Source: Paracoccaceae bacterium
Lineage (GTDB): Bacteria > Pseudomonadota > Alphaproteobacteria > Rhodobacterales > Rhodobacteraceae
Reading direction: 5' to 3'
NCBI GenBank assembly: GCA_028097405.1
Contig: JAOHEK010000012.1
Coordinates: 1 to 64,000, forward strand
Length of the DNA: 64,000 nt
The translations under genes and the position numbers were made by a program. The notes beneath the pieces are model-generated. The model ran no database searches, was not told the origin of the DNA, and saw only the letters and a list, made by a program, of their open reading frames with translations. This document shows positions 23,187 to 32,260 of the stretch, in pieces; position 1 is the stretch's first letter; each line of letters begins with the position of its first letter.

Positions 23187-23834
23187 GTGGTCTTCAAACG
23201 GCGTAAGCCAAGGACCTATGTTGAGGTTGTCAGCGAATCCATCTACCCGCGGGGCGGATGGCGGCGTGCGGTGCGCTATGTTGCGCACAGATTGCAACGA
23301 CTGCCAGACCCCGCACATAAGATCAGCCGTGGCATAGCCGCCGGTGTCTTTGCGTCCTTCTCACCGCTTTTCGGCATGCATTTCGTGATCGCGACCTTGG
23401 TGGCCTTGGCCTTGCGCGGCAATGTTGTTGCGGCCTTGATGGGGACGTTCATTGGCAACCCCGTGACATTTCCGTTGATCGCTGCCGTGTCGATGGAATT
23501 GGGGTCGTGGATGCTGGGGCAGAGCAGCTTGCCCCTGCCTTTGGTTCTTAACGCCTTCACCGATGCGTCGATCGATCTTTGGCGTAACTTAATCGCGACC
23601 TTTTCCGGCGGGCCGGTACACTGGGGCGGGCTCGATGTCTTTTGGGATCAAGTTTTTCTGCCGTATCTGGTCGGCGGTTTGATTCCGGGCTTTGCTGCCG
23701 CTGTTGCGACTTATGTTCTGGCAAACCCCATTATTGCCACCTACCAAAAGGCCCGCGTCGCCCGTCTGAAGAAGCGCTTCGCCAAGAAGCGCGAGCGCGT
23801 GATGTCGCGCAGATTAAGCGCGCCTGCCGAGTAA
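23187..23834 (+). CDS. DUF2062 membrane protein
   Basis: A 215-residue protein has the family core HKISRGIAAGVFASFSPLFG followed by MHFVIATLVALALRGN and MGTFIGNPVTFPLI, with three or four membrane helices. It has GTG start 23187 and a basic C-terminal tail. The family is uncharacterised and often lies next to RSH in Rhodobacterales. It is probably in the same transcript, since only 12 bp separate it from the RSH stop. Confidence 0.85.
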   Translation: MVFKRRKPRTYVEVVSESIYPRGGWRRAVRYVAHRLQRLPDPAHKISRGIAAGVFASFSPLFGMHFVIATLVALALRGNVVAALMGTFIGNPVTFPLIAAVSMELGSWMLGQSSLPLPLVLNAFTDASIDLWRNLIATFSGGPVHWGGLDVFWDQVFLPYLVGGLIPGFAAAVATYVLANPIIATYQKARVARLKKRFAKKRERVMSRRLSAPAE

Positions 23835-23871
23835 TCCTTGCCCTTATCTGCCACGCGTGCGAACTGAAACC

Positions 23872-24588
23872 ATGGCCAAAAAGACCAAGCCCAGTCCTCG
23901 AAAAAAGGCCACCAAGCCCAAACGGAAACTAAGGCTTGGCGCATGGATAATCCGTGCACTGGTATCGTTTGCCCTGGCGATCATCGTTTTGGTTGGGCTT
24001 TACAGGCTCGTGCCGCCGCCTTCGACGCCCTATATTCTGGCCGAGGGTGTGCGCTTGGGCGGAATAGAACGCAGTTGGGTGCCTATGGACCAGATCGCAC
24101 CGGTTGTGGCCCGATCGGTTGTGGCGGCAGAAGACGCGAATTTTTGCCTGCACTGGGGTTTCGACATGTCCCAGTTGCGGGCTGCAATCGCACAAGGTGG
24201 CAGCCGGGGCGCATCGACGCTTAGCCAGCAAACTGTGAAAAACCTTTGGCTTTGGCAGGGGCGCAGCTGGCTAAGAAAAGCACTGGAAGGTGTCATGACC
24301 CCCGTCGTCGAAGCCTTTTGGCCAAAGCGTCGGATTCTAGAAATGTATCTGAACGTTGCCGAATTCGATACGGGTGTCTTTGGCATCGAAGCCGCCGCCC
24401 AACACCACTTTGGTACCAGTGCTGCCAACCTGTCAGCCAGACAGGCCGCCTTGCTGTCGGCTGTCCTTCCGAACCCAAAAGAGCGACAGGCGGTGAACCC
24501 ATCCAGCGCCACACAAAGGCGCGCGGCATCGATCGTCGATGGAGCCGCCACCATCCAGCGCGATGGGCGCGCCGATTGCTTCGAGTGA
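23872..24588 (+). CDS. mtgA: Monofunctional biosynthetic peptidoglycan transglycosylase
   Basis: A 238-residue GT51 enzyme polymerises lipid II into glycan strands at the periplasmic face. After a basic start and one membrane anchor (IIRALVSFALAIIVLVGLYR) come the catalytic Glu in VVAAEDANFCLHWGFD, the second motif GGSRGASTLSQQTVKNLWLW, and RRILEMYLNVAEFD with GVFGIEAAAQHHF. There is no transpeptidase domain. ATG 23872 is preferred to one five codons upstream. It is co-directional with DUF2062. Confidence 0.93.
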   Translation: MAKKTKPSPRKKATKPKRKLRLGAWIIRALVSFALAIIVLVGLYRLVPPPSTPYILAEGVRLGGIERSWVPMDQIAPVVARSVVAAEDANFCLHWGFDMSQLRAAIAQGGSRGASTLSQQTVKNLWLWQGRSWLRKALEGVMTPVVEAFWPKRRILEMYLNVAEFDTGVFGIEAAAQHHFGTSAANLSARQAALLSAVLPNPKERQAVNPSSATQRRAASIVDGAATIQRDGRADCFE

Positions 24589-24702
24589 GCCAATCTTCCT
24601 AAGAGGAAAATTGCCAAGAATTTTCATTAATATTCTTGCCCGCTTGAAACTTTGCGCAACAGGCGGCATTCAGACTGAAAGCTCTAAGGGGCCAGTCGCC
24701 AA

Positions 24703-25368
24703 ATGATCCGATTGTATCACGTTCCGCTTTCTCCGTTTTGCCGCAAGGTGCGCTTGTCGCTCGCCGAAAAGAAGCTTGAAGTCGAACTTGTCGAAGAGCG
24801 CTATTGGGAGCGCGATCCGGAATTCATTCGTCGTAATCCCGCTGGCAAAGTGCCGGTGTTGAAGATCAACGATCTAACACTGTCGGAAAGTTCTGCAAGC
24901 TGTGAATACCTAGAAGAACGGTACCCGGACCCGCCGCTTTTGCCAAAATCTGCTGCTGATCGTCATGAAGTTCGCCGCTTGGTCGGGTGGTTCGACGATA
25001 AATTTCATTCTGAAGTGACATCGAAGTTGTTGTACGAGCGGGTCAACAAAAAAATCACCAAGGAAGGCTATCCAGATAGCGCCAACGTCAAGTCCGGCGC
25101 CAAGGCAATTAAGTTTCATTTAGGGTATATTGGCTCTCTTTTGGACGAGCGCCGGTGGCTTGCAGGTTCCGAGCTTTCGCTGGCAGATTTCGCTGCCGCC
25201 GCGCATTTATCAACTTTGGATTACATTTCCGATGTTGACTGGAACCTGAACACGACGGTGCGTGATTGGTATGCCAAGATCAAATCACGCCCGGCCTTCC
25301 GACCTTTGCTGGCCGATGCCGTGCCCGGGTTTCCGCCGCCCGCACATTATGCCGACCTTGATTTCTAA
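24703..25368 (+). CDS. Glutathione S-transferase family protein
   Basis: A 221-residue protein has an N-terminal domain LYHVPLSPFCRKVRLSLAEK with a Ser-Pro-Phe-Cys site, NPAGKVPVLKINDLTLSESS with the cis-Pro and ESS glutathione contact, and a helical C-terminal half with LAGSELSLADFAAAAHLSTL. It most resembles bacterial beta/omega-like GSTs. The substrate is unknown. Its stop codon is immediately followed by the repeat element at 25369. Confidence 0.88.
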   Translation: MIRLYHVPLSPFCRKVRLSLAEKKLEVELVEERYWERDPEFIRRNPAGKVPVLKINDLTLSESSASCEYLEERYPDPPLLPKSAADRHEVRRLVGWFDDKFHSEVTSKLLYERVNKKITKEGYPDSANVKSGAKAIKFHLGYIGSLLDERRWLAGSELSLADFAAAAHLSTLDYISDVDWNLNTTVRDWYAKIKSRPAFRPLLADAVPGFPPPAHYADLDF

Positions 25369-25428
25369 GGGGGGCGTTGCCCCCACACCGGACATTGTCC
25401 GGTGCTCCCCCAGGATATTTCTGGCCAG
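25369..25428 (+). repeat. Intergenic repeat element, copy 1 (double hairpin plus conserved tail)
   Basis: Directly after the GST stop come a perfect hairpin GGGGGC-gtt-GCCCCC (25370-25384), a second perfect hairpin CACCGGAC-att-GTCCGGTG (25386-25404) and the tail CCCCCAGGATATTTCTGGCC. The same order occurs at 45565-45632 in the other direction, again right after a stop codon. It resembles intergenic elements that, as I recall, are common in Rhodobacterales genomes. The hairpins could terminate the GST transcript. Confidence 0.75.
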
Positions 25429-26472
25429 ATGAAAGAGCTGGATAACCTTAAGGGTCGGATTATCGGAAAAGCCGAAACTGAGGGTTTTGCGCGGCTTCGC
25501 GTCTGTTCACCAAAGAGCGTGCCGGATGTGCCCGAGCGGTTGGCCGCGTTTTTTGGCGCGGGGCGTCACGGGCAGATGGAATGGATGGAGCGACGCATCG
25601 AGTGGCGCGGCGATCCAAGTGTCCTTTGGCCAGAAGCGCGTTCGGTGATCATGTTGGCAGAAGCCTACACGCCCGATCATGATCCGCTAGATGATTTGCG
25701 GTTTGGGGACCGCGGCGTGATTTCCGTTTATGCCCGTGGGCGTGATTACCATGACATCGTGAAAAAACGCTTGAAGCGGGTTGCCCGGTGGCTGGTTGAC
25801 GAAGTTGACTGCGAGGTGAAGGTCTTTGTCGATACAGCGCCTGTGCCAGAAAAAGCACTTGGTCAAGCGTCTGGTCTTGGCTGGCAAGGTAAACACACAA
25901 ACCTCGTTAGTCGGGGCCTTGGCAACTGGTTCTTTCTTGGTGCAATTTTTACGACGCTGGATCTGCCGCCTGATCCGGCGGAAGTTGACCACTGCGGAAC
26001 CTGCAATCGTTGCCTTGATATCTGCCCCACTGATGCCTTTCCTGCCCCCTATCAACTGGATGCTAGGCGGTGCATTTCCTATCTGACCATCGAACACGAA
26101 GGGCCGGTTGACGAAGAGCTACGCCCGAAACTGGGTAATCGCATTTATGGTTGTGATGATTGCCTTGCCGTCTGTCCTTGGAACAAATTCGCCGAAATCG
26201 CGCGCGATGCACGTTACGCTGCCAAAGACGATCTTGATGCGCCGCCACTTGCCGAGCTGGTACGCCTTGATGACGCAGCGTTCCGTGCAAAATTTTCGGG
26301 GTCTCCTATTAAGCGGTCAGGTCGAAACCGGTTTGTGCGTAATGTGCTTTATGCCATCGGGAATTCTGGAGATCCTAACCTTGCATCTGCGGCAAGGGAC
26401 TTGATGACTGACGCTGACCCCACGGTTGCGGATGCGGCCCGTTGGGCCGTCGACCAGCTAAGACAATCCTGA
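25429..26472 (+). CDS. queG: Epoxyqueuosine reductase
   Basis: A 347-residue enzyme catalyses the last step of queuosine synthesis, reducing epoxyqueuosine in tRNA with cobalamin and two [4Fe-4S] clusters. Cluster motifs [17 protein letters not shown] and [17 protein letters not shown] are intact; [19 protein letters not shown] is the conserved cobalamin-domain segment. The C-terminal HEAT-like part ([20 protein letters not shown]) is present. ATG 25429 falls in the tail of the repeat element; the conserved part begins a few residues later ([19 protein letters not shown]). Confidence 0.94.
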   Translation: MKELDNLKGRIIGKAETEGFARLRVCSPKSVPDVPERLAAFFGAGRHGQMEWMERRIEWRGDPSVLWPEARSVIMLAEAYTPDHDPLDDLRFGDRGVISVYARGRDYHDIVKKRLKRVARWLVDEVDCEVKVFVDTAPVPEKALGQASGLGWQGKHTNLVSRGLGNWFFLGAIFTTLDLPPDPAEVDHCGTCNRCLDICPTDAFPAPYQLDARRCISYLTIEHEGPVDEELRPKLGNRIYGCDDCLAVCPWNKFAEIARDARYAAKDDLDAPPLAELVRLDDAAFRAKFSGSPIKRSGRNRFVRNVLYAIGNSGDPNLASAARDLMTDADPTVADAARWAVDQLRQS

Positions 26473-26484
26473 TAATGCGCTGGA

Positions 26485-27420
26485 ATGACTGATCGCCCAG
26501 ATAACCCGTTCCTTGCAATCGGGCTAAAGCTTTGTGCGGTTGTCATGTTCGTCGTCATGGGGGCATTTATCAAAGCCGCGTCCAGCGAAGTACCCCCGGG
26601 CCAAGCTGTTTTCTTTCGCTCGTTTTGCGCTTTGCCGGTGATCATCCTATGGCTTGCATCGAGACGCGAATTGGCAACGGGTCTGCGCACCACAAAGACG
26701 ATGCACCATGTGTTTCGTGGCATGATCGGAACAACTGCCATGGGGCTTTCCTTCGCGGGATTGGCGATCCTACCCTTGTCTGAGGTGAAGGCGATTCAAT
26801 ACGTCGTCCCGATTTTCGTGGTTATCCTGGCAGCAATGTTTTTGGGCGAAACCATCCGCAAAGTCCGCCTGACAGCTGTTTTTATGGGGCTGATCGGTGT
26901 TTTGATCATCCTGTGGCCACGCCTGTCGTTTGGAGGGGATGAAACCGACCCACGGCTCACGATTGGCGCGCTGTTGGTGTTGGGCGGGTCGCTCTGTGCG
27001 GCTGCGGCTCAAGTTATGGTGCGCAAAATGGTCGCTTACGAACATCCCGCAGCGATTGCTTTCTGGTTCTCGATTGTGGCGTCTTTGATATCACTTTTGT
27101 CGCTGCCATTTGGCTGGGTCGTACCATCGGTCGCGGTTTTGGGATACCTTGCGGGTGCAGGGCTGGTCGGGGGTCTTGGGCAAATTTTTGGAACCAACGC
27201 TTATCGCTTTGGTGATGCTGGCATCGTGGCCCCGTTCGACTATGCCTCGATCCTGTTTGCGCTTGCGATCGGTTATGTTTTCTTTTCGGAAGTTCCGACC
27301 CCTCAGATGATAATCGGGTCTTTGATCGTGATCGCAGCGGGTGTTCTGATCATTTTCCGAGAACATCAATTGCGATTACAGCGCGGCAAAGCACGCCAGC
27401 ATGTCACCAAATATGGCTAA
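26485..27420 (+). CDS. EamA/DMT-superfamily transporter
   Basis: A 311-residue protein has ten predicted membrane helices in two EamA halves: AIGLKLCAVVMFVVMGAFIK opens the first, and GALLVLGGSLCAAAAQVMVR the second; YVVPIFVVILAAMFLGE and SILFALAIGYVFFSEVPTP are the typical ends. Family members export amino acids or metabolites; the substrate cannot be read. It starts 12 bp after queG, so it is probably co-transcribed. Confidence 0.88.
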   Translation: MTDRPDNPFLAIGLKLCAVVMFVVMGAFIKAASSEVPPGQAVFFRSFCALPVIILWLASRRELATGLRTTKTMHHVFRGMIGTTAMGLSFAGLAILPLSEVKAIQYVVPIFVVILAAMFLGETIRKVRLTAVFMGLIGVLIILWPRLSFGGDETDPRLTIGALLVLGGSLCAAAAQVMVRKMVAYEHPAAIAFWFSIVASLISLLSLPFGWVVPSVAVLGYLAGAGLVGGLGQIFGTNAYRFGDAGIVAPFDYASILFALAIGYVFFSEVPTPQMIIGSLIVIAAGVLIIFREHQLRLQRGKARQHVTKYG

Positions 27421-27563
27421 ATTAGCGATAGATCTCTGATTTTGCTTTAAATTTTCCACATTATAATCTCGATTGTGACCTGTTGCTGGGGCAGAATCCA
27501 AAGTTAGGTACAAAGTATTGTTAGGCTGGTTATGCTAGGAGTGTCTTAGGCGGATCAAAAATC

Positions 27564-27941
27564 GTGACAGAGCAACTGTTAATATACTTCGCAATCGTCA
27601 ACTCCTTGACGTTGCTCGTGTCGTTGCTCGACAAGCTTTGCGCTGTAAATCAACTTCCCCGCGTCCCAGAGTGGTTTTTGCTGTTTCTGTCATGGATTGG
27701 GGGTGCGGTTGCCGCCAAATTTGTCCAGATCATCAGCGGCCACAAGTCGTTGAAACTTGATTTTACCGTCAACCTGAACCTGATTATCATTTTTCAACTG
27801 GCCTTAACGATGGGCGTTTGGACGTATCAGAATACGAATTCTCTACGCGACGACAACCTTTCCGTTCTGCAAACCTGGCTGGGCGGCAAAGACGACAGCA
27901 AGCCGGACCGCCCGCGCCGATTTGGCCCGGGCAGTGACTAA
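27564..27941 (+). CDS. DUF1294 family membrane protein
   Basis: A 125-residue protein has GTG start 27564 and the DUF1294 plan: SLLDKLCAVNQLPRVPEWFL (DK...R.PE..L), then FLSWIGGAVAAKFVQIISGH and K before a last hydrophobic helix (NLIIIFQLALTMGVW). The tail KDDSKPDRPRRFGPGSD is charged. The function is unknown. It ends 6 bp from the stop of convergent ilvE. Confidence 0.75.
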   Translation: MTEQLLIYFAIVNSLTLLVSLLDKLCAVNQLPRVPEWFLLFLSWIGGAVAAKFVQIISGHKSLKLDFTVNLNLIIIFQLALTMGVWTYQNTNSLRDDNLSVLQTWLGGKDDSKPDRPRRFGPGSD

Positions 27942-27947
27942 AGCGGC

Positions 27948-28814
27948 TTAGGCGCGCACCAGTTTTTCATAGCTTTCGGCGATGTCACGGGTCATTGCAC
28001 CAACTTCGAAGTTATAATCTGTGATTTGGCCAACAGGTGTCACCTCGGCAGCAGTGCCGGTCAGCCAGCATTGTTCAAAGCTTTCCAACTCCTCGGGCAT
28101 GATGACCCGCTCGTGAACCTTAACTTGCCGTTCCTTCAGCATGCCGATCACCGTTTGGCGCGTCAGACCGTTTAGGAAGGCGTCAGGCTTAGGCGTATGC
28201 ACTTCGCCGTCTTTGACGAAAAAGATGTTGGCACCGGTCGCTTCGGCGACATAGCCGCGATAGTCCATGAACAAGGCGTCCGAACAGCCCTTGGCTTCGG
28301 CGGCGTGTTTGGAGGTGGTGCAGATCATGTAAAGTCCGGCAGCTTTCGCGTGAACCGGGATCGTTTCAGGCGAGGGGCGCTTCCACTTTGCAATGTCAAG
28401 TTTGGCACCTTTGTACTTGGCGTCACCATAGTAACTACCCCATTCCCATGACGCGATTGCCAAATGGACGGGGTTTCTTGCTGAAGCGACACCCATATCT
28501 TCGCCTGCTCCGCGCCATGCAACTGCGCGCACGTAGGCATCGGTTAGGCCATTTCCGGTCAGGACTTCTTGCTTGGCGGCTTCGATTTCGTCGACCGTAT
28601 AGGGGATCTGAAAGTCCAGTTCGCCTGCCGAGAAATGGAGCCGTTCCGAATGTTCGCGCGACTTGAAAATCTTGCCGTTATAGGCCCGTTCGCCCTCGAA
28701 GACGCTTGAGGCATAATGCATCGCATGTGACAGAATGTGTACGTTGGCGTCCCGCCAGGGCACCATTTTGCCGTTCATCCAGATCAGTCCGTCGAGTTCA
28801 TCATACCCAGCCAT
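27948..28814 (-). CDS. ilvE: Branched-chain amino acid aminotransferase
   Basis: A 288-residue fold-type IV PLP enzyme interconverts Ile/Leu/Val and their 2-oxo acids. The PLP lysine is Lys157 in PVHAKAAGLYM; other conserved blocks are HYASSVFEGERAY, DALFMDYRGYVAEATGANIF and LNGLTRQTVIGML. The length is typical. It is divergent from the PetP-like regulator across about 140 bp. Confidence 0.94.
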   Translation of the reverse strand: MAGYDELDGLIWMNGKMVPWRDANVHILSHAMHYASSVFEGERAYNGKIFKSREHSERLHFSAGELDFQIPYTVDEIEAAKQEVLTGNGLTDAYVRAVAWRGAGEDMGVASARNPVHLAIASWEWGSYYGDAKYKGAKLDIAKWKRPSPETIPVHAKAAGLYMICTTSKHAAEAKGCSDALFMDYRGYVAEATGANIFFVKDGEVHTPKPDAFLNGLTRQTVIGMLKERQVKVHERVIMPEELESFEQCWLTGTAAEVTPVGQITDYNFEVGAMTRDIAESYEKLVRA

Positions 28815-28954
28815 GGCCGGCCTCCGTTTACTAAAGTTGCGTAGATAGTTCCGAAACGATCACAAAGTTGCGGAAAATTCGCCCTGAGCTAGCAGTTGGT
28901 GCTTGGAATGTCAACAAGACTGACATAAAATCAATTCAGGCAGACGAGGGTAGA

Positions 28955-29461
28955 ATGGTCGATACTAGTGGCGCTCAGGGCAACGAAACCCTGCTATTCC
29001 TGACCGACGAACAGCTTCGCAAAGGGATCGAAGCGATGTTCTTCGCCTATCGCGGGTTTACTGCGGATCCAGACCGAATTCTGGATGAAAAAGGCTATGG
29101 GCGTGCGCATCACAGGGCGATGCACTTTATCAAGCGAACGCCCGGAACGACGGTCAACAATCTGTTGTCGATCCTTGGTGTGACCAAACAATCGCTAAAT
29201 CGGGTCCTCAGAACACTCATTGACGACAGGCTGGTGCGCAGCGAAGTTGGCACACGCGACAAACGCGAACGCCATCTTACGCTAACCGAAACTGGACTTG
29301 AGCTTGAACGTGCGCTTTCTGATGCCCAAAGAGTTCGCATGCGCACAGCCTTTAGGCAGGCAGGTCCTGAAGCCGTGGCTGGATTTCGTCAAGTGCTAGA
29401 GGCAATGATGGATGGTGACATGCGACGACACTACGCACGACTGAAGGACACCGAAGTATGA
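28955..29461 (+). CDS. petP: MarR-family regulator, PetP-like
   Basis: A 168-residue winged-helix regulator starts at ATG 28955 behind GAGGG; the frame is open 29 codons further up without support. Core: GRAHHRAMHFIKRTPGTTVN, LLSILGVTKQSLNRVLRTLI (recognition helix), GTRDKRERHLTLTETG (wing). It overlaps an orphan OmpR-type regulator by ATGA. This pair matches petP-petR of Rhodobacter capsulatus, where PetR is needed for cytochrome bc1 gene expression. The pairing is the main reason for the name. Confidence 0.75.
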   Translation: MVDTSGAQGNETLLFLTDEQLRKGIEAMFFAYRGFTADPDRILDEKGYGRAHHRAMHFIKRTPGTTVNNLLSILGVTKQSLNRVLRTLIDDRLVRSEVGTRDKRERHLTLTETGLELERALSDAQRVRMRTAFRQAGPEAVAGFRQVLEAMMDGDMRRHYARLKDTEV

Positions 29462-30159
29462 TGGACCCCGACGCACACCTGCTGATCGTCGATGATGATG
29501 AGCGCATCCGTGGGCTTTTGCAGAAATTTCTTATGCGGCACGGTTTTCTTGTGTCGTCAGCGCGGGATGCAGCCCATGCGGAACGGGTCTTGCAAGGTCT
29601 CGATTTCGACCTCATTGTGCTTGATGTTATGATGCCGGGCGAAGATGGCATTAGCTTTTGCAAACGTCTGCGTGCCGAAAGCGAGACACCTATTCTTCTT
29701 TTGACAGCTAAGAACGAAACCAACGATCGTATTGCTGGATTGGAAGCTGGGGCCGATGATTATTTGGCCAAACCTTTCGAACCAAAAGAACTTCTGTTGC
29801 GGATCAATTCAATCTTGCGGCGTGTTCCGGCAACTGAACCTGCAGATGTAGTCCCCAAAGTTCTATCCTTGGGCGCGTTCCGCTATGACGTGGAAAAAGG
29901 CACCATGTGGCATGGCGATGATCCGGTTCGCCTGACAGCCACGGAATCGCAACTCTTACGCATTTTCTCGGCGAAACCCGGCGAGCCGCTGAGCCGCTCG
30001 CGCTTGGTCGAAGATCTGGGGCGTGATGGCGGGCAGGCGCAAGAACGCGCGGTCGATGTGCAGATCACGCGTCTTCGCCGCAAGATCGAAGCCGACCCAA
30101 AGCAGCCTCGTTATCTGCAAACGGTGCGCGGCGCGGGTTATATGCTGGCGCCTGATTGA
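29458..30159 (+). CDS. petR: OmpR-type response regulator, PetR-like
   Basis: A 233-residue response regulator has a receiver domain with Asp-Asp at 12-14 (LLIVDDDERIRGL), phosphoacceptor Asp56 in LIVLDVMMPGEDG, LLLTAKNE and ADDYLAKPFEPKELLLR, then an OmpR/PhoB winged helix (DPVRLTATESQLLRIFSAKP, VDVQITRLRRKIEADPKQPR, TVRGAGYML). No histidine kinase gene is adjacent, which agrees with PetR of R. capsulatus. It is co-translated with the MarR-like PetP. Confidence 0.8.
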   Translation: MMDPDAHLLIVDDDERIRGLLQKFLMRHGFLVSSARDAAHAERVLQGLDFDLIVLDVMMPGEDGISFCKRLRAESETPILLLTAKNETNDRIAGLEAGADDYLAKPFEPKELLLRINSILRRVPATEPADVVPKVLSLGAFRYDVEKGTMWHGDDPVRLTATESQLLRIFSAKPGEPLSRSRLVEDLGRDGGQAQERAVDVQITRLRRKIEADPKQPRYLQTVRGAGYMLAPD

Positions 30160-30216
30160 CCTTGATCGTGTAACTTCTCGATTGCCTCCGGGCGCTTGAT
30201 TTGCGACCTCTGTGCT

Positions 30217-31143
30217 ATGACACGCATTTACTGGAACGACGCCGCCCTGAACCATGTCACGCCTCCGGGTCACCCCGAGCGCGTTGAACGAGCTGCCGCT
30301 GTCAAAGCTGCCCTTGACCAAATCGGTGGTCTGGATTGGCACGATGCCGCGCCCGCTGACCGTACGGAAGTCGAACGCTGCCATCCTGCCCGCTACTATG
30401 ATCGGATCGCGGCGGCCTCTCCCGCCGACGATTATGTGTCCTTGGACGCCGACACTCATATGTCACCGGGGTCGCTCGACACGGCTTTGCGCGCGGTCGG
30501 TGGCTGCAACGCAGCGGTGGATGCTGTGATCGCTGGCGAGGCGAAGACCGCCTTCGCCGCGATGCGGCCACCCGGCCACCACGCAGAAAAAGAAACGGCC
30601 ATGGGTTTTTGCCTGTTTGGCACTGTCGCCATCGCAGCAAAACGCGCGTTGGATCACCACGGCCTGTCTCGCGTTGCCGTTCTGGATTTCGACGTTCACC
30701 ACGGCAATGGCACCCAAGACTTGCTTTGGGACGAACCGCGCACGTTGTTTTGCTCGTCACACCAAATGCCGCTCTATCCCGGTTCGGGTGCCGCCCATGA
30801 AACCGGTGCGCATGGCAATGTCCTGAACATGCCTCTGAATCCCATGACAGGTGGTCCTGAAATGCGCCGTGCGTGGGGCGATGTTATTCTGCCCGCCGTC
30901 GACGATTTCGCACCCGAACTGATCCTGATATCCGCTGGTTTCGATGCTCATGCCGCTGATCCGCTTGCCAACCTCAACTGGCACGAACAGGACTTTGCAT
31001 GGGTTACCAGCGCCATTTGCGAGGTGGCCGAGGCGCATTCAAAAGGCCGCGTGGTCTCGACACTAGAAGGCGGCTATGATCTGGACGCGCTGGCCGCTTC
31101 AACGGTCGCCCATGTCCAAGCGCTGAAGGAGCATGAAGGATGA
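30217..31143 (+). CDS. Histone deacetylase family (HDAC-like amidohydrolase)
   Basis: A 308-residue zinc amidohydrolase of the arginase-deacetylase fold. Motifs: NHVTPPGHPERVERAAAVKA, FAAMRPPGHHAEKETAMGFC (active-site His-His), VAVLDFDVHHGNGTQDLLWD (zinc Asp/His) and LISAGFDAHAADPLANL (second zinc Asp). Bacterial members deacetylate small molecules, polyamines or proteins. ATG 30217 is preferred over a TTG seven codons upstream. It overlaps xseB by ATGA and heads the xseB-ispA-dxs run. Confidence 0.9.
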   Translation: MTRIYWNDAALNHVTPPGHPERVERAAAVKAALDQIGGLDWHDAAPADRTEVERCHPARYYDRIAAASPADDYVSLDADTHMSPGSLDTALRAVGGCNAAVDAVIAGEAKTAFAAMRPPGHHAEKETAMGFCLFGTVAIAAKRALDHHGLSRVAVLDFDVHHGNGTQDLLWDEPRTLFCSSHQMPLYPGSGAAHETGAHGNVLNMPLNPMTGGPEMRRAWGDVILPAVDDFAPELILISAGFDAHAADPLANLNWHEQDFAWVTSAICEVAEAHSKGRVVSTLEGGYDLDALAASTVAHVQALKEHEG

Positions 31144-31382
31144 CCGAAACAGCCGTTGCAGAAATGAGCTTCGAAGACGCGATGAAAGAACTGGAAACCG
31201 TCGTCGGCCAGTTGGAAAGCGGAGACGTTCCGTTAGACCAATCGATCAAGCTGTACGAACGTGGTGCGGCGTTGAAAGACCATTGCCAGAAAAAGCTGGC
31301 CGAGGCTGAAGAGAAGGTCGCTAAGATCACGCTATCGGCCGATGGCCAACCGACCGGAACCGAAGCGGTCGATCTGGGGTGA
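31140..31382 (+). CDS. xseB: Exodeoxyribonuclease VII small subunit
   Basis: The 80-residue XseB binds along the long XseA subunit to form the ssDNA exonuclease. The core MSFEDAMKELETVVGQLESG, VPLDQSIKLYERGAALKDHC is intact. Short start- and stop-codon overlaps with the deacetylase and ispA indicate translational coupling. xseB-ispA-dxs is a conserved order in proteobacteria. Confidence 0.94.
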   Translation: MTETAVAEMSFEDAMKELETVVGQLESGDVPLDQSIKLYERGAALKDHCQKKLAEAEEKVAKITLSADGQPTGTEAVDLG

Positions 31383-32245
31383 GCTTCCTCGACCAGCTAA
31401 AGGCCGAAGCGGGCTTGATTGAAACCTGCCTGATGGACGCTCTTAGTGACTTCCCGAAAGACCGTATTACTGACGGCATGACCCATGCGTTAAATGGCGG
31501 CAAACGTCTGCGCGGCTATTTCGTGTTACAAAGTGCGGCCCTTCACAATGTGCCCCACGATCAAGCAATCTGGTCGGCGGCCGCCATCGAAGCGCTGCAC
31601 GCCTATTCTCTTGTCCATGACGATCTGCCCGCCATGGACGACGATGATCTGCGCCGAGGTCAACCGACCGTGCATGTGAAATGGGACGAGGCAACCGCGA
31701 TCCTTGTGGGGGATGCGCTGCAAGCACTGGCCTTCGAACTTGTTGGGTCCGGCCCGTTGGAACCAACTCACAAGCTGGCCTTGTCGCAAACGCTGGCTCG
31801 CCAAGCCGGAGGTCGCGCACTGATCCGAGGCCAAGCGATGGATATCGCCGCCGAAACCGCCACCACGCCGCTGTCCTTAGCCGAAATCGAAAGCCTGCAA
31901 GCGGGTAAAACCGGTGCTCTGATCGAATGGAGTTGTGCCGCCGGCGCGATCATGGCCGGTGTTGACCCCACTCCGATGACCAATTTTGCCAGTTGCTTGG
32001 GCCGTGCCTTCCAGATCTCCGACGACATCCTTGATGTGACTGGCGATGAGGAAATAGCAGGAAAACGGCTCCAGAAAGATACGACGGCAGGAAAAGCCAC
32101 GTTCGTGTCGCACCTCGGCGTTGAAGGTGCAAAAGACAAGGCGCGGGCATTGGTCGCAGAGGCTCTGCACGCATTAACCCCATATGATGCGCAAGCTGAT
32201 ACCTTGCGCGACGCGGCCCGCTTCGTTATCTCGCGCAAGTTCTAA
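31379..32245 (+). CDS. ispA: Farnesyl diphosphate synthase (polyprenyl synthetase)
   Basis: A 288-residue prenyltransferase condenses IPP with DMAPP and GPP. The first aspartate-rich motif DDLPAMDDDDLRRG, the second DDILDVTGD, and the basic substrate lobe GGKRLRGYFVL are present. GTG start 31379 lies in the xseB stop. It sits directly before dxs, so precursor supply and chain elongation are co-transcribed. Confidence 0.93.
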   Translation: MSFLDQLKAEAGLIETCLMDALSDFPKDRITDGMTHALNGGKRLRGYFVLQSAALHNVPHDQAIWSAAAIEALHAYSLVHDDLPAMDDDDLRRGQPTVHVKWDEATAILVGDALQALAFELVGSGPLEPTHKLALSQTLARQAGGRALIRGQAMDIAAETATTPLSLAEIESLQAGKTGALIEWSCAAGAIMAGVDPTPMTNFASCLGRAFQISDDILDVTGDEEIAGKRLQKDTTAGKATFVSHLGVEGAKDKARALVAEALHALTPYDAQADTLRDAARFVISRKF

Positions 32246-32260
32246 TCCTTCGGAGGCCAC

